Below are positions 13,587-24,955 of a stretch of DNA of 64,000 nt, piece by piece. The translations under genes were made by a program, and so were the position numbers. The stretch's first letter is position 1, and the number at the start of each line of letters is the position of its first letter. Under the pieces are notes generated by a model. The model ran no database searches. It was not told where the DNA came from and worked only from the letters and a program-made list of their open reading frames with translations. The stretch comes from Branchiostoma floridae (lineage: Eukaryota > Chordata > Leptocardii > Amphioxiformes > Branchiostomatidae). The stretch lies in contig NC_049986.1 of NCBI RefSeq assembly GCF_000003815.2, positions 9,991,292 through 10,055,291 on the forward strand. The letters run 5' to 3'.

Positions 13587-16500
13587 ATGTCGGCCGTGTG
13601 GGGTGCAGCACATTCTCTGTTTTTCTCGGGTCATTTTATCCAGACCGTCGCGGTATGTTTCGTCGTTTTCCTGATCATTCTCGTCTTCTTCAAACGACGT
13701 AAGAACCTCCCACCGTCACCGAGTGGGAGCTGGCCTGTTGTCGGCCACCTGTTGTCCCTCGGCCGAGCGCCCCACCTGAAGCTTACGGAGTGGAGGAAGC
13801 AGTATGGCGACGTGTACACTGTTCGAATGGGGATGGAAGACGTGGTAGTTCTGAACGGCTACCGGGCCATCAAAGAGGCGCTTGTGGACTACAAGGACGC
13901 TTTCTCCAGCAGGCCAAACAACTATGTGCTGAGTCTGTTGACTGGCTTTGGAAAAGGTACGTAATTTCTTCTCTTCAATTGTATTATTCATCATTTTTGT
14001 AACCTAGTAGTACAGTCAGTAGTGCAAAGTACGACTTGCTTTGTAAAAGAGGCGCCATACTGCTAACGGCCTTCGGACTCATTTGTTGGTTGCCAAAAAG
14101 GTCACCGAATCTCTAAATCACATTTAGCGACCTTGAGCAATCATTCCAAGACACGAGCTATTTTGCTTAGGTGCACACTCGAAATGACTTGCCCGAGGCA
14201 CTATAATGGCTTGTAAGCAAATACTGAACAAACAGTTTCGTGATCCTCAGACTTTAGCTGTTGTGAATTTCTTGTTTTACATGTTTGTGTCACATTCTAT
14301 AAGCGGAATATGCTTCAATTAGCATATTAATATATTGTACCAGATGCAGTCATCTCCTTTAAACACAAAAGACACACCGGGTGGCCAATGTTCAGATCAT
14401 TTAACCGCAGGCAGTCAGAACACCTGTCTGACCAGTTCATACCGGCTTGGTTCAAGGATTGTACCACTCTAGCGGAGGGAGGCAGGGAGGGGGGTGACCT
14501 GTAATGCTGCAGTACCTTCCCCAAATGGCCAAGTTTCTTCACTATGTAAACAACAGAAATAACCGTTACCTCCAGACTACGGACACACAAAGACAAAACA
14601 TCGTGGTACCGAAAGCAAAGCCTACATTAACGGAAACAGCACTGGGAAAGACACAAGGTACTTTAAGTTCTACACCCCAATCTATGACGTGACGTGTGTT
14701 ACATATTTTACAGACATCGTGTTCTCACCATTCAACCAAGCCTACAAGGAAAAACGCAAGTTTGCCTACAGTGCGCTGAGAAACCTGGGAATGAGAATGG
14801 GGCCGGGCAGTGTGGAAGAGAACATCAGAGAAGAGGCTCGTCAGCTCTGTCTGAAGGTATTTTGTGGATGTTCTTATATCTTGTCCTAGTATGCCGGGGT
14901 TCCTGTTTTGAATTCTGTCATTTTGACGATCTTGTGCCTTTGTGAAAGGCACTTTACACGACTTTCCCCAGCCTCGGGTGGCATTAAGTACCTAGTTTTG
15001 GTTAGGAACGTCCCTCGGATAGGACATTTAGGAGGTTCCGTGTTTGAGGAGAGTCATACTTCGAGCACGTAAAAGAGCCCTATACACGTACAGAAAATGA
15101 TAGGCCCTTTTCGCTACATTAGCGCTGACCAGGCAGCTGCCACCAACCAATCACGTTGCCGCATTTAGAAAGAAGACAACATGATTGGTTGGTAACCTTA
15201 TATCCGATAACAGTGCGGACAGTATCTGGTTGGTTGAAGGCTGACCAGGGCTGTTACGTAGCGCTAGCGTTCAGTAGTCAAAACTCCCATTCCCTGCACA
15301 GAAAACTTTAACCTGCGCTCCCCAAGAAAATAAATGCTGTTGCTCCAGAAGTCTTGAGGGCTAGGGCCTGGTATGAGTAGACTTGGAGTCTGAAACATGT
15401 TGTGTTTACTTCCATAGCTGTCCGAGCAAGGGGGCGCACAGCCACGTGACACCGCCGACAACCTGACTGTGTCAGTCGCCAACATCATCTGCTCCATGGT
15501 GTTCGGGAAACGTTACGACTATGATGATGAAAAGTTCCTCCAACTTTCCAAGATCGTCAACAAGTTGGTCGCCCGTGTCGGATCCAGTCAACTGATGATG
15601 GTGTTTCCTTTTCTACGATTCGTACCTGGAGGTAGGGCACTGTTACAGATAGCGTACAGCTTGGAATTTATTCTATTCTGCTTACTTGGCTTTCATGCAT
15701 AATATTTTACAGGAAGCGATCAAAGAAGTGAACAGAACTGCTTGTTAACTATATGATGATTAGTAGGCTATAAAATTGAATAACTAATAAAGAGCTGTTT
15801 ATGATTGTCTTTGAATTTGAACAATGATTACTGCATCTTTACCTCATACGAACCGACCGTGACAATTTAGGTAAGAGGTCTACTTATGTCAACACTCTTC
15901 TATTTCAACAGCGAAAACCTTTGATTTTCTGATAACTCACGAAAAAAAGCACTAGTGGTTAGTAATGCCCATAATGCAGAATAAAGCTGTAGAGCGTTTT
16001 CACTTAAGTTTATGTTGACCGCCATCTTGGTGTTCATATTTACATTTCAAGGATTGTTGCTCGCGCATGTGCACAGCATCTCTTAGGATCTCTAAATGTC
16101 CGAAAACATCACTTTAATGCAAATATGGACACCAATATGGCAGTGGACACGACAATGACGAGACGTGAAAACATTCTATACTGTATTGAAAATACATTTT
16201 TCGTGAAGAAACTGTAACGCCAAGTTGAATTTTGTTTTCAGTAAATTCAAGAATCAAAAATATTGTGGAAGACAGCAAAGAGGTCATCGCATTCGTTCGA
16301 CAAGAAATTACGAAGCATCGCGAGACCCTGGACAGCGAGAATCCACGAGACTTCATCGACCTCCTCCTCATCGAACTACAGACTCAAAACAAGACCGACT
16401 GTTTTACAGAGGAGAACATTGTGTGGATAATTCAAGACCTGTTTGTTGCTGGATTGGAGACAACGACCACTACCTTGCGATGGGGTCTTCTGTACATGGT

Positions 16501-18239
16501 TCTGTGTCCAGAGGAGCAGCAGAAGGTACAAAAGATAATAGAAATACCACTGATATATAGAACTATAAATTCACTACCAATAGAATTGTTTACTGGTCAA
16601 AAGATCTTGAACTTTGACCAACACCACAAAGCATCAGTCACATACTGAGAGGTGTCTAACCTAACACTTTTATAGCTGCACGCAATTTAAACATATCCGA
16701 GACAGGAGTTTTATGCCGTTAACAGGTACAGGCTGAGCTGGACAGTGTCCTGGGAACAGGCCATGACGTGCCCACCCTGGCCCACAGGTCCCAGCTCCCG
16801 TATACCGAGGCTACTATCATGGAGATCCAGCGCATCAGGACCATAACTCCCCTTAGTGGCCCTCATGCTACCACAGAGAACACGACTTTCCGAGGCTATG
16901 CCATCCCAGCGGGAACGCAGGTGAGTTGTTTGACAAGATCCTTTCCACTCCGTGAATAGGTTCACCAGGTTTGTAAGTCCCCGAATAAAGAAATTCTTCT
17001 GTTTCTTTTAGTCTAACCGATGTTTCGGTGACCGCCTGTCACCACATCGGTTCACAGTCACTGGATGGATGTAAATACTTTACGTTTGGGAGCGAATCTG
17101 AGAGCAGCGATACCAGCNNNNNNNNNNNNNNNNNNNNNNNNNNNNNNNNNNNNNNNNNNNNNNNNNNNNNNNNNNNNNNNNNNNNNNNNNNNNNNNNNNN
17201 NNNNNNNNNNNNNNNNNNNNNNNNNNNNNNNNNNNNNNNNNNNNNNNNNNNNNNNNNNNNNNNNNNNNNATATACTGTGCAACAAGCGGGATTTCAATGC
17301 AACGTTGACCAAACCAAGCCCCAAAACACCAGGGTGCGCGCAGGCGCAGTACGTTCCGGTGACGTGCTAGCGATACCTACTGCTGCATTGCAATCTAAAC
17401 CAATCAGAATTGCTCTTAGGAAGATGACAGGCGGTTACCAAAACTGGATGGAAATAAAACAACATTCGCGCGACAAGAGTCTGTTTATTCCTTTCAATTT
17501 AATAATACCACAGTTGCGATTTTCGTTGAGTTTTGCTGAACATTGACTTGAACCACAATGCATCACTCACAAATGCGCGCTCGGAACGGATTGATCGTTG
17601 GTAAGTGATGTAGATATGGGGATTTGTTCTTCACATTTGAAATGAATAATCATAGACGAATCAGGTCTTTAAAATGGACTACAATCGCGCAATGATATTC
17701 CAAAGACATGCTATTACAGTGCAGATAATGGCAGTTGCAAATTCTTTTACTGTCTATTTTGCTTTAAAGGTTTTTCCCAACCTGTGGTCAGCTAATATGG
17801 ACCCAGAATACTGGCCGGACCCAGAGAAGTTTGACCCCCGTAGATTCCTGGACTCTGACGTTAAACTGGTTACCAGGCCGGAATCCTTCATGCCTTTTTC
17901 TACAGGTGAGTTTTGCAAAGTCCAACAAAGCCACCAGAAGTATTTATGTTTAAGAACCATAAACTATTATTAAGACATGAACCAAAACAATAAATGTTGT
18001 AATCGACAATGTTTTGATTGTCGTTTTGATTCATTTTTTTCTTCTTCTTTTTATCTACAGGCCGCCGTGTTTGCCTCGGTGAGCAGCTGGCTAAGATGGA
18101 GCTCTTTCTGCTCTTTTCTTCCCTCCTGAAGCACTTCACCTTCAAGTTGCCAGAGGGCGCGGCTGCACCTTCGACAGATGGTATCACGGGAATCACTTTG
18201 GTCCCACCAAAAGTAAACATGTGCATCACCAAATGCTAG
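13587..18239 (+). CDS. CYP2-clan cytochrome P450, CYP-1
   Basis: Seven exons: 13587-13956, 14714-14856, 15418-15631, 16242-16525, 16726-16920, 17770-17905, 18061-18239. Phases fit throughout, giving 506 residues, normal for a microsomal P450. Seen in order: an N-terminal hydrophobic anchor, KRRKNLPPSPSGSWP hinge, helix C YKEKR (Y134), I-helix AGLETT (312-317), K-helix ExxR (E370/R373), DPRRF, and heme loop FSTGRRVCLGE with Cys452. Members oxidise lipophilic substrates at the ER membrane using electrons from P450 reductase; the substrate here is unknown. Exon 1 and the region around it resemble CYP1 (GHxLxLGxxPHL, QYGDV), other parts CYP2. Its N-terminus (SAVWGAAHSLFF) and 5' flank differ from the other copies. 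An in-frame Met at 13524 gives a 21-residue extension without anchor character and was not chosen. Intron 5 contains an assembly gap. Confidence 0.9.
14920..15085 (+). mobile_element. SINE fragment (tRNA-derived family, 3' body)
   Basis: In CYP-1 intron 2. It shares CTTGTGCC, GAAAGGCACTTTACACGACT and CGTCCCTCGGATAGGAC with the longer copy at 32330-32785 (there on the opposite strand). The tRNA-like head is missing, so it is a truncated insertion. The body resembles the conserved SINE core seen in amphioxus and other marine invertebrates (from memory). Confidence 0.6.
17118..17269. other. Assembly gap
   Basis: 152 N inside CYP-1 intron 5; no coding sequence is expected to be lost because exons 5 and 6 join in phase. 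Confidence 0.95.
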
Positions 18240-19183
18240 GGATTCATGTCTCAACGCAATTTGTGTTTTAAAACAGATATTTGCTTACAATACACAATAC
18301 CTGTATTCAAGAAGGCTGTGTTACCTTTAGATATCATAAATATTGACATTATGCCAACTGAAAGGTCGCCGTTGTCGTCGTCGTGGTTCTCCCGTCGTTT
18401 ACGACGGATGAGCGTCTCTGACACCTCGTCCTGACAAATGTGTATCAAGTCCAGTCCTAGCTTTCCTCGTCGCTAAATGGTAAATATATGTATATTTGTA
18501 TTAATCAGCAAACACATATCTGTACGTATATTTCAAGGACATATATGTCATATTGCACAACCTCGGCCTACTGTAGAGAACAATCACTAATAACAATTAC
18601 CAAGATAAACATAAATTTGTTGGTGCGACTATACATAGATACAATTGTGACCACCTCGGGTATTAATACCATGCATGTAGGTATCTGTAAATCTGGTATT
18701 AAAACGAAAAATTTCTGATACCTCTGAGATTGAAACGAGAAAGTCACAAAGCTCTTTAAAGCCTCTCTCAGCCAGCTACATGTTAAAAACTCTTCTAATA
18801 AAATGAATGAACGCAGGCACCAAACTTCACTCAAAGTGTCAATGTTATATTATGATCTATACCATAAATCGATAGCGATGACAAAACTATTGTGAACTTC
18901 AGATAGTAGAACATGAATATGGTGTTTTTACATCCTACCCCACTTGAGTCCCATTGCCCAAATATTGTACTGGTACATGCATATGCAATCCTCAAGAGCA
19001 TCGACCAGGTCAGCGCCCATACAGAATGCTTTCTATGGCGATGTGCCTGACCAAACTACAAACGCCAGAATGCTTAGAAGATAGTTTAGAAGACAATTGA
19101 TAGTCCTATTGCCATAAGCCCTCGCCTTGCTCTTACTGAAAATGAACCGTCTAGTAATGCCAGTGATGTCTTTGTAAAATATC
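18240..19183. other. CYP-1 3' flank and intergenic sequence
   Basis: The first ~150 bp after the stop resemble the 3' flank of CYP-4 (CAACGCAATTTGTGTTT, then ATAAATATTGACAT), which probably marks the shared 3' UTR. Nothing else was recognised. Confidence 0.5.
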
Positions 19184-19345
19184 GTGTTTCCTTTCAACCG
19201 AAGGAAAGGAACAAAAATATTGTTTCCCTCGAGGTCAGATGGGGTCAGCATGGTAGGTTGTCAGGTTGGGAAGGTGATTGGACGCATCACTGCTGCCCAA
19301 ACGAAGCGTGTGAGAAGGTGGTGGAGAAGGCTTTTAATGAATTCA
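19184..19345 (+). promoter_or_regulatory. CYP-2 upstream module: DR4 and CCAAT
   Basis: About 550 bp before the CYP-2 ATG. AGGTCA-GATG-GGGTCA (19232-19247) is a direct repeat of two nuclear-receptor half-sites spaced by 4 (DR4). It is preceded by TGTTTCC (19221-19227), a weakened form of the FOX site in the other copies, and followed by an inverted CCAAT box (ATTGG, 19277-19281) and CTTTTAA near 19331. The block is shared with CYP-3, CYP-4 and CYP-5psi. That it drives transcription is an inference. Confidence 0.5.
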
Positions 19346-19788
19346 AATAAACTGTACCTCGGTGTTTATTTTGAGGTAGGTTCATGAAATTTCAAGATGT
19401 CGTGTCGAGTTATCAACTGACATTTTCAAACGTCAAACCTTTTTTTAAGAGCCCCTGGAGACTTTTTGAGAACCATTGTTAGATCATTTCAAGGTCAAAA
19501 GATCAAGGACATGAAACCTGGTACAACCAGTACACATGATCCCTTTGGCATCCGGAGTCAATCAAGCAGCAAAGACGCGGTGAGAAACAAGCAAGAATCT
19601 CTCTAAGAAGTTGCCTAAACGTTTCGTCAAGATTCTTCATATTTATGAACGTGTACAACAGCTATACATAGGTGAGATAGATTTGTCTTTCATCTTAAAT
19701 GTTCTTGTAATTTTTTTAGAATCATAGTGTGTAAAAATGTAGGCAACAATAGTACAACCCCCTCCCATTTGCTTCCAAACACAGGACA

Positions 19789-22700
19789 ATGTTTGCTGCG
19801 TTGTTGTCAGAAGTCTCCATCCGCTCCATCGCGTTGTTTTGGGTTATTTTCCTCACCCTACTCGTCTTCCTCAAACGACGTAAGAACCTCCCACCGTCAC
19901 CGAGTGGGAGCTGGCCTGTTGTCGGCCACCTGTTGTCCCTCGGCCGAGCGCCCCACCTGAAGCTTACGGAGTGGAGGAAGCAGTATGGCGACGTGTACAC
20001 TGTTCGAATGGGGATGGAAGACGTGGTGGTTCTGAACGGCTACCGGGCCATCAAAGAGGCGCTTGTCGACTACAAGGACGCTTTCTCCAGCAGGCCAAAC
20101 AACTATGTGCTGAATATAGTATCTGGCTCTGGAAAAAGTGTGTGTGCTCCTCTTCCATTTTCGTATTCACCATCATACCATAGCTTGCAGTTTTTTAATG
20201 GATGATATCCTGTTAGTAAAATAAGGTAGTTCTGTACTTAACGCAAGTACCGAGAGAAATGTGTAAGTAACCGTATCATAGAACATTTTATGGTGTAAAT
20301 TGCCTTATGGCGCTTCTAATTATAAGGAGCCGTCAAACTGTCACCATAACGTTGCCGAATCTCTTAGTCGCTTTTAGTGTGCCAACCGTTCTTTCAAAAA
20401 ACGTTCTTTTGTTTGGGTGCCTAATAGTATTCAAAATAAACAGCGGCGCTATATATCCGTACATTACAAGCAACACTAAACAAACAATGGTTAAGACATA
20501 CAAGAGACCGTTTTGTTTCTCAGTTCAATCCATGAAATCCGTACATTTGTCTCACAGATATCGCGTTTTCGAAGTTCAACCAAGCCTACAAAGAAAAACG
20601 CAAGTTTGCCTACAGTGCGCTGAGACAACTGGGAATGAGAATGGGACCAGGCAGTATGGAAGAGAACATCAGAGACGAGGCTCGTCAGCTCTGTCTGAAG
20701 GTAGTTTTCGCGACGTCTTGTGTGTACAGTCTACAAGAATGCTATGAATTGATTAGCAATGTGTCCTAAGGAATGCTAGAATGTTCAATAGGTTCGCAAA
20801 ATGTGGCTGGTTGAGCATGACCGCATCTTGTGTGCTGTTTCTGCGAATACGCATATCTGCAGCAGTTCATGTATAGATAGGACTTTTATACATGTCTTAT
20901 TTATAATATAACTGAGACGGAGAGTAATGTCATTACATCTAAATCATGCAAATGATGATCTCATTTGGATAATAGATAACAAATACTATAATTTAATTGA
21001 AGTAAATGATGACAGTTTCATACTTGCGGTATCACAAAGCTAAGCAAAGGTTAACATTATAGGGATTAAATCATGCAAATGATGGTCACATTTAGATGAT
21101 TTATGAGGAAACGATACAGTAGCCTTTTTGCTAAGATTAAACTTTCATAACTTAAAGAACTCTCGCTAGTTGGGCAGAGAAGATGATCGACTGAGGCAAT
21201 TAATGCAAATGGTACCCCAATTGCATAATCAATGGAAATGATTTAAAAGTTTTAACTTGTTTGACATAAACACAATCTTGGTATGAGTGAACGAACAATT
21301 TCATCCATGTTGTGTTTACTTTGATAGTTGTCAGAACAAAGGGACGCACAGCCACGTGACATCGCCGACAACCTGACTGTGTCAGTCGCCAACATCATCT
21401 GCTCCATGGTGTTCGGGAAACGTTACGACTATGATGATGAAAAGTTCCTCGAACTGTCCAAGATCGTTAATACGCTGGTCGCCCAAGTAGGATCAAGTCA
21501 ACTAATGTCTGTCTTTCCTTATCTGCGATTCATACCGGGAGGTAGGTCATTGAATTTCTAATGACGTTATGTTCATACTTGGTTGACATTTCAGCACATA
21601 ATCAAGATCATGCGTCTGGCCTTTGTATTATTTGTCCTGGGTATGGTATTGTCTTAATTTCGGAGTTGCAGATAGCATTTCCCATATGGGAGAAGAGGGG
21701 GTAGGTTTGAGGTAACTTACCCCTTGCTCTGGAACTAAAAAGAAACGATGGCTTTCTATCATATTCAGTATTCGTGTAGCTTAGGCAGACTAGGGGTTTT
21801 TTGTTAATAGAGATTGAATACACGTGACATACATATATTTGATTATGGGCAGGTATTTAATTCAGGTTTTTGTGGACAATTTAAGGCATTATTCTATGGG
21901 GTGTTTACTTGATAATGGCTCTTCAAAGGGTTCAGATAATCTTTCAGTTTCCGAAACACCACTGTCAACACCGGGATACCAACTGATTTAACAACATGGA
22001 TTGTTGTTTTCTGCACGATGTGATATTGAATGACATTTTCTTTACAGTAAACTCATCAAACAGGATTCTTGTTGAGTTCACTAACGAGGTCCTCGCATTC
22101 CTTCGACAAGAAATTACAAGGCATCGCGAGACTCTGGACCACGACAATCCACGAGACTTCATCGACCTCCTTCTCATCGAACTACAGACTCATGGGAAGA
22201 CCGACTTTACAGAGGAGAATATTGAGTGGATACTCCAAGACCTATTTATTGCTGGAACGGAGACCACAGTCACAACCTTGCAATGGGGTCTTCTGTACAT
22301 GGTTCTGTGTCCAGAAGAGCAGCAGAAGGTACGTCACAGTGCTGAGTTCCCAATTATCTCGATGTGTACGCAAAGTCCTGTTCCCCTATAGAGAGCTGCA
22401 TTCGGCTTCAGTGACTTTGGCCATTATCATTTAAAACAAAATCATGATTGTTTGCACTCGGAACTCAAGATAGCTTACACGGTTACATTAGATATGTAGA
22501 CACTGAAATAAAACTTGTTGATTTGTATTAGACAAATTTGTTACAGGTCCAAGCTGAGCTGGACAGTGTCCTGGGTACAGACCATGGCGTGCCCACCCTG
22601 GCCCACAGGTCCCAGCTCCCGTATACCGAGGCTACTATCATGGAGATCCAGCGCATCAGGGCCATCTTCCCCCTTAATCTTCCTCACGCCCCGAACGAGG

Positions 22701-23469
22701 ATACGACTTTCCGAGGCTACGATATCCCTGCAGGAACGCAGGTGACAGATTTATTAATCGCTCGCTGAACTTTGACCTACACCGCAATGCATTACTCGCA
22801 CATGCGCATTTTGAACTTTGGGAGTCGTTCATGGGTCGTTGATAAGTTAGGTAGATGTGAGAATTTTTCATGTTTCAATTGAGTAATCATAAACATATCA
22901 ACTCTTTATAATGGGCTTAAATCACAAAATGATGTTTCCACAGTCATACCATTACGGCTCAGACACCGGAAGCTATAACTAAATGTGTTAACTCCCTATT
23001 CGCTTCATAGATTCTTCCCAACCTGTGGTCAGCTAACATGGACCCGGAGTTTTGGCCGGACCCAGCGAAGTTTGACCCCCGAAGGTTCCTGGACTCTGAC
23101 GGCAAGGTGGTTACCAGGCCGGAATCCTTCCTGCCTTTTTCTACTGGTGAGGTTTTAAGCACAAAGTTCCACAAAACCACTAGAAGTGTGTTCTTGAAAT
23201 CAAACTACAGAGCTAAAAACTGATGACATTCAAAATTATTTTAATGTCTTTTTTTAAAGATAAATTTTATCTCATTATCCTATTCTACAGGCCGCCGTGT
23301 CTGCCTCGGTGAGCAGCTGGCTAAGATGTCGCTCTTTCTACTCTTTAATTCAATGCTGAAGCACTTCACCTTCAAGTTGCCAGAGGGCGCCACTATACCT
23401 TCTACCGATGGTATCTTGGGAATCACTTTGGTCCCACCAAAAGTAAACATGTGTATTACCAAACGCTAA
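19789..23469 (+). CDS. CYP2-clan cytochrome P450, CYP-2
   Basis: Seven exons: 19789-20137, 20558-20700, 21328-21541, 22048-22328, 22547-22741, 23011-23146, 23291-23469; 498 residues. All phases match CYP-1. The anchor is MFAALLSEVSIRS plus a hydrophobic run, then KRRKNLPPSPSGSWP. Motifs: helix C YKEKR, I-helix AGTETT, K-helix EIQR, DPRRF and heme loop FSTGRRVCLGE with Cys444. Exon 4 is one codon shorter than in its sisters (THGKTDFTEEN), and exon 7 has MSLFLLFNSML where others have MELFLLFSSLL. The exon 1 donor is GTGTGT. The ATG follows an ACACAG acceptor-like site 5 bp upstream, as in CYP-3, -4 and -6, so a non-coding 5' exon is likely. It looks intact; substrate unknown. Confidence 0.9.
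21600..21860. repeat. Interspersed repeat in CYP-2 intron 3
   Basis: Shares order and wording (GGTATGGT.TTGTCTT, GCAGATAGC, TTGCTCTGGAACT) with part of the larger element at about 53490-54270 and with CYP-3 intron 3. It was probably present before CYP-2 and CYP-3 separated. Confidence 0.45.
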
Positions 23470-23951
23470 ATGTTAACTGCACCTTGGTGGAAGTACGGAT
23501 ACATTTAGCTTAGTAATATAGATAGGGAAGTCAAAGGAAATGTTTCTTGGAAGCATTTCTAAAGACAACATTGTAAAATTATATCAATCAGTTAGTGGCC
23601 ATTAAAAGTCCGTTCACTGTTAAAACATACCACAAGTAATAATCAATTTCAAAGTAATAAGTAATAATGCCAGTTAGTATGATTTTATTACATACCAAAT
23701 GGAGAACAAAGTTATTGATCTGATTGAGTGGGCTGTGAGTGCACTAAATGTGTGTAGACGTCGTTAATCAGAAATTCAATGATTATTGATTATTCAAAAC
23801 TGGATTTAGTAGTAACGTTTACTGAGATGTGCATAAAATTTGATTACGTTTTGTTCCTTTCTACTTTTGACTCAATGCTTGTTTTAGTCAACTATGTTAA
23901 AAACTCTTACTTCCGTGTTCTTTCTTTAATCCTACATTGTCAAAAAATCAT

Positions 23952-23957
23952 AATAAA
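23952..23957 (+). promoter_or_regulatory. Candidate poly(A) signal of CYP-2
   Basis: AATAAA about 480 bp after the stop, in a 3' flank nearly identical to that of CYP-3. Confidence 0.35.
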
Positions 23958-24349
23958 TGAACATTTTGAAAATTGCTGCATAGCATTTCACTGTTCTGTT
24001 TAAGTTAGTAATATGATTAGAGAATGGCATCAAATTTACTTACAATGTCAATGTGAGTATATAAAGTGGTAGCGGTAACAGTAATTTTGCGTATATAACT
24101 TGAGATAGTTGAATTTGAATAGGGTATTTTTACCTCCCTTCCTACTCGCACTCCATTGCCCAAGTGCATTACCGATGAAAACAATCCTCGCAAGCACTCA
24201 GACCATGGCAGTCCCCTAACAGTGTCTAGACATTACGTTTAAAGATACCTGATACTCAGAGCGCTTTGATTCTTAGCCATAGGCTTGCGTTGCCTTTCGC
24301 GGCAAATACGCCAGATGATCGGATGCCAGAGAGCAAGTCTTTGTTGAAG

Positions 24350-24545
24350 ATTGGGTTTCCCTTTGTTAGCACGGAGGGAAGGAACAAAAATATTGTTTAC
24401 CTCGAGGTCAGTTGGGGTCAGCACGGCAGGTAGTCAGGTAGGAAAGGCGATTGGACGCATCACTGCTGCCAAAACGAAGCGCATGAGAAGGTGGTGGAGA
24501 AGGCTTTTAAAGAATTCAAATAAGCTGTACCTCTGTCACTGTGTT
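24350..24545 (+). promoter_or_regulatory. CYP-3 upstream module: FOX, DR4, CCAAT, TTTTAA
   Basis: TGTTTAC (24394-24400), a perfect FOXA/FOXO core, sits 4 bp before AGGTCA-GTTG-GGGTCA (24405-24420), a DR4 element. An inverted CCAAT box (ATTGG) is at 24450-24454 and CTTTTAAAG at 24504-24512. DR4 elements bind RXR heterodimers (LXR, TR, PXR/CAR type) in vertebrates, where they control detoxification CYPs. Use of this site here is inferred from that and from its position about 540 bp before the ATG. Confidence 0.55.
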
Positions 24546-24955
24546 TATTTTGAGGTACGTTTATGTCGTATCGAGATCTCAACTGGCATTTTCAAACGTC
24601 AGAGCTTTTTGAAGAGCCCCTGGAAACTTTTTGAGAACCATTGTGTGATCATTTCAAGGTCAAAAGATCAAGGACATTAAACCTGGTACAACCGGTACAC
24701 ATGACCCCTTTGGCATCCGGAGTCAATCAAGCAGCAAAGACGAGGTGAGAAACAAGCAAGAATCTCTCTAAGAAGTTGCCTAAACGTTTCGTCAAGATTC
24801 TTCATATTTCTGAACGTGTACAACAGCTACACATAGGTGAGATAGATTTGTCTTTCATCTTAAAAATGTTCTTGTATTTTTTTGAAAATCATAGTGTGTA
24901 AAAATGTAGGCAACAATAGTACAACCCCCTCCCATTTGTTTTCAAACACAGGGAA

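Noticed and set aside
13631-13994. Open frames opposite each CYP exon 1 (MYTSPYCFLHSVSFRWGARP...)
   Set aside because: They recur antisense to every copy only because exon 1 is so similar; they contradict the splice structure of the P450s.
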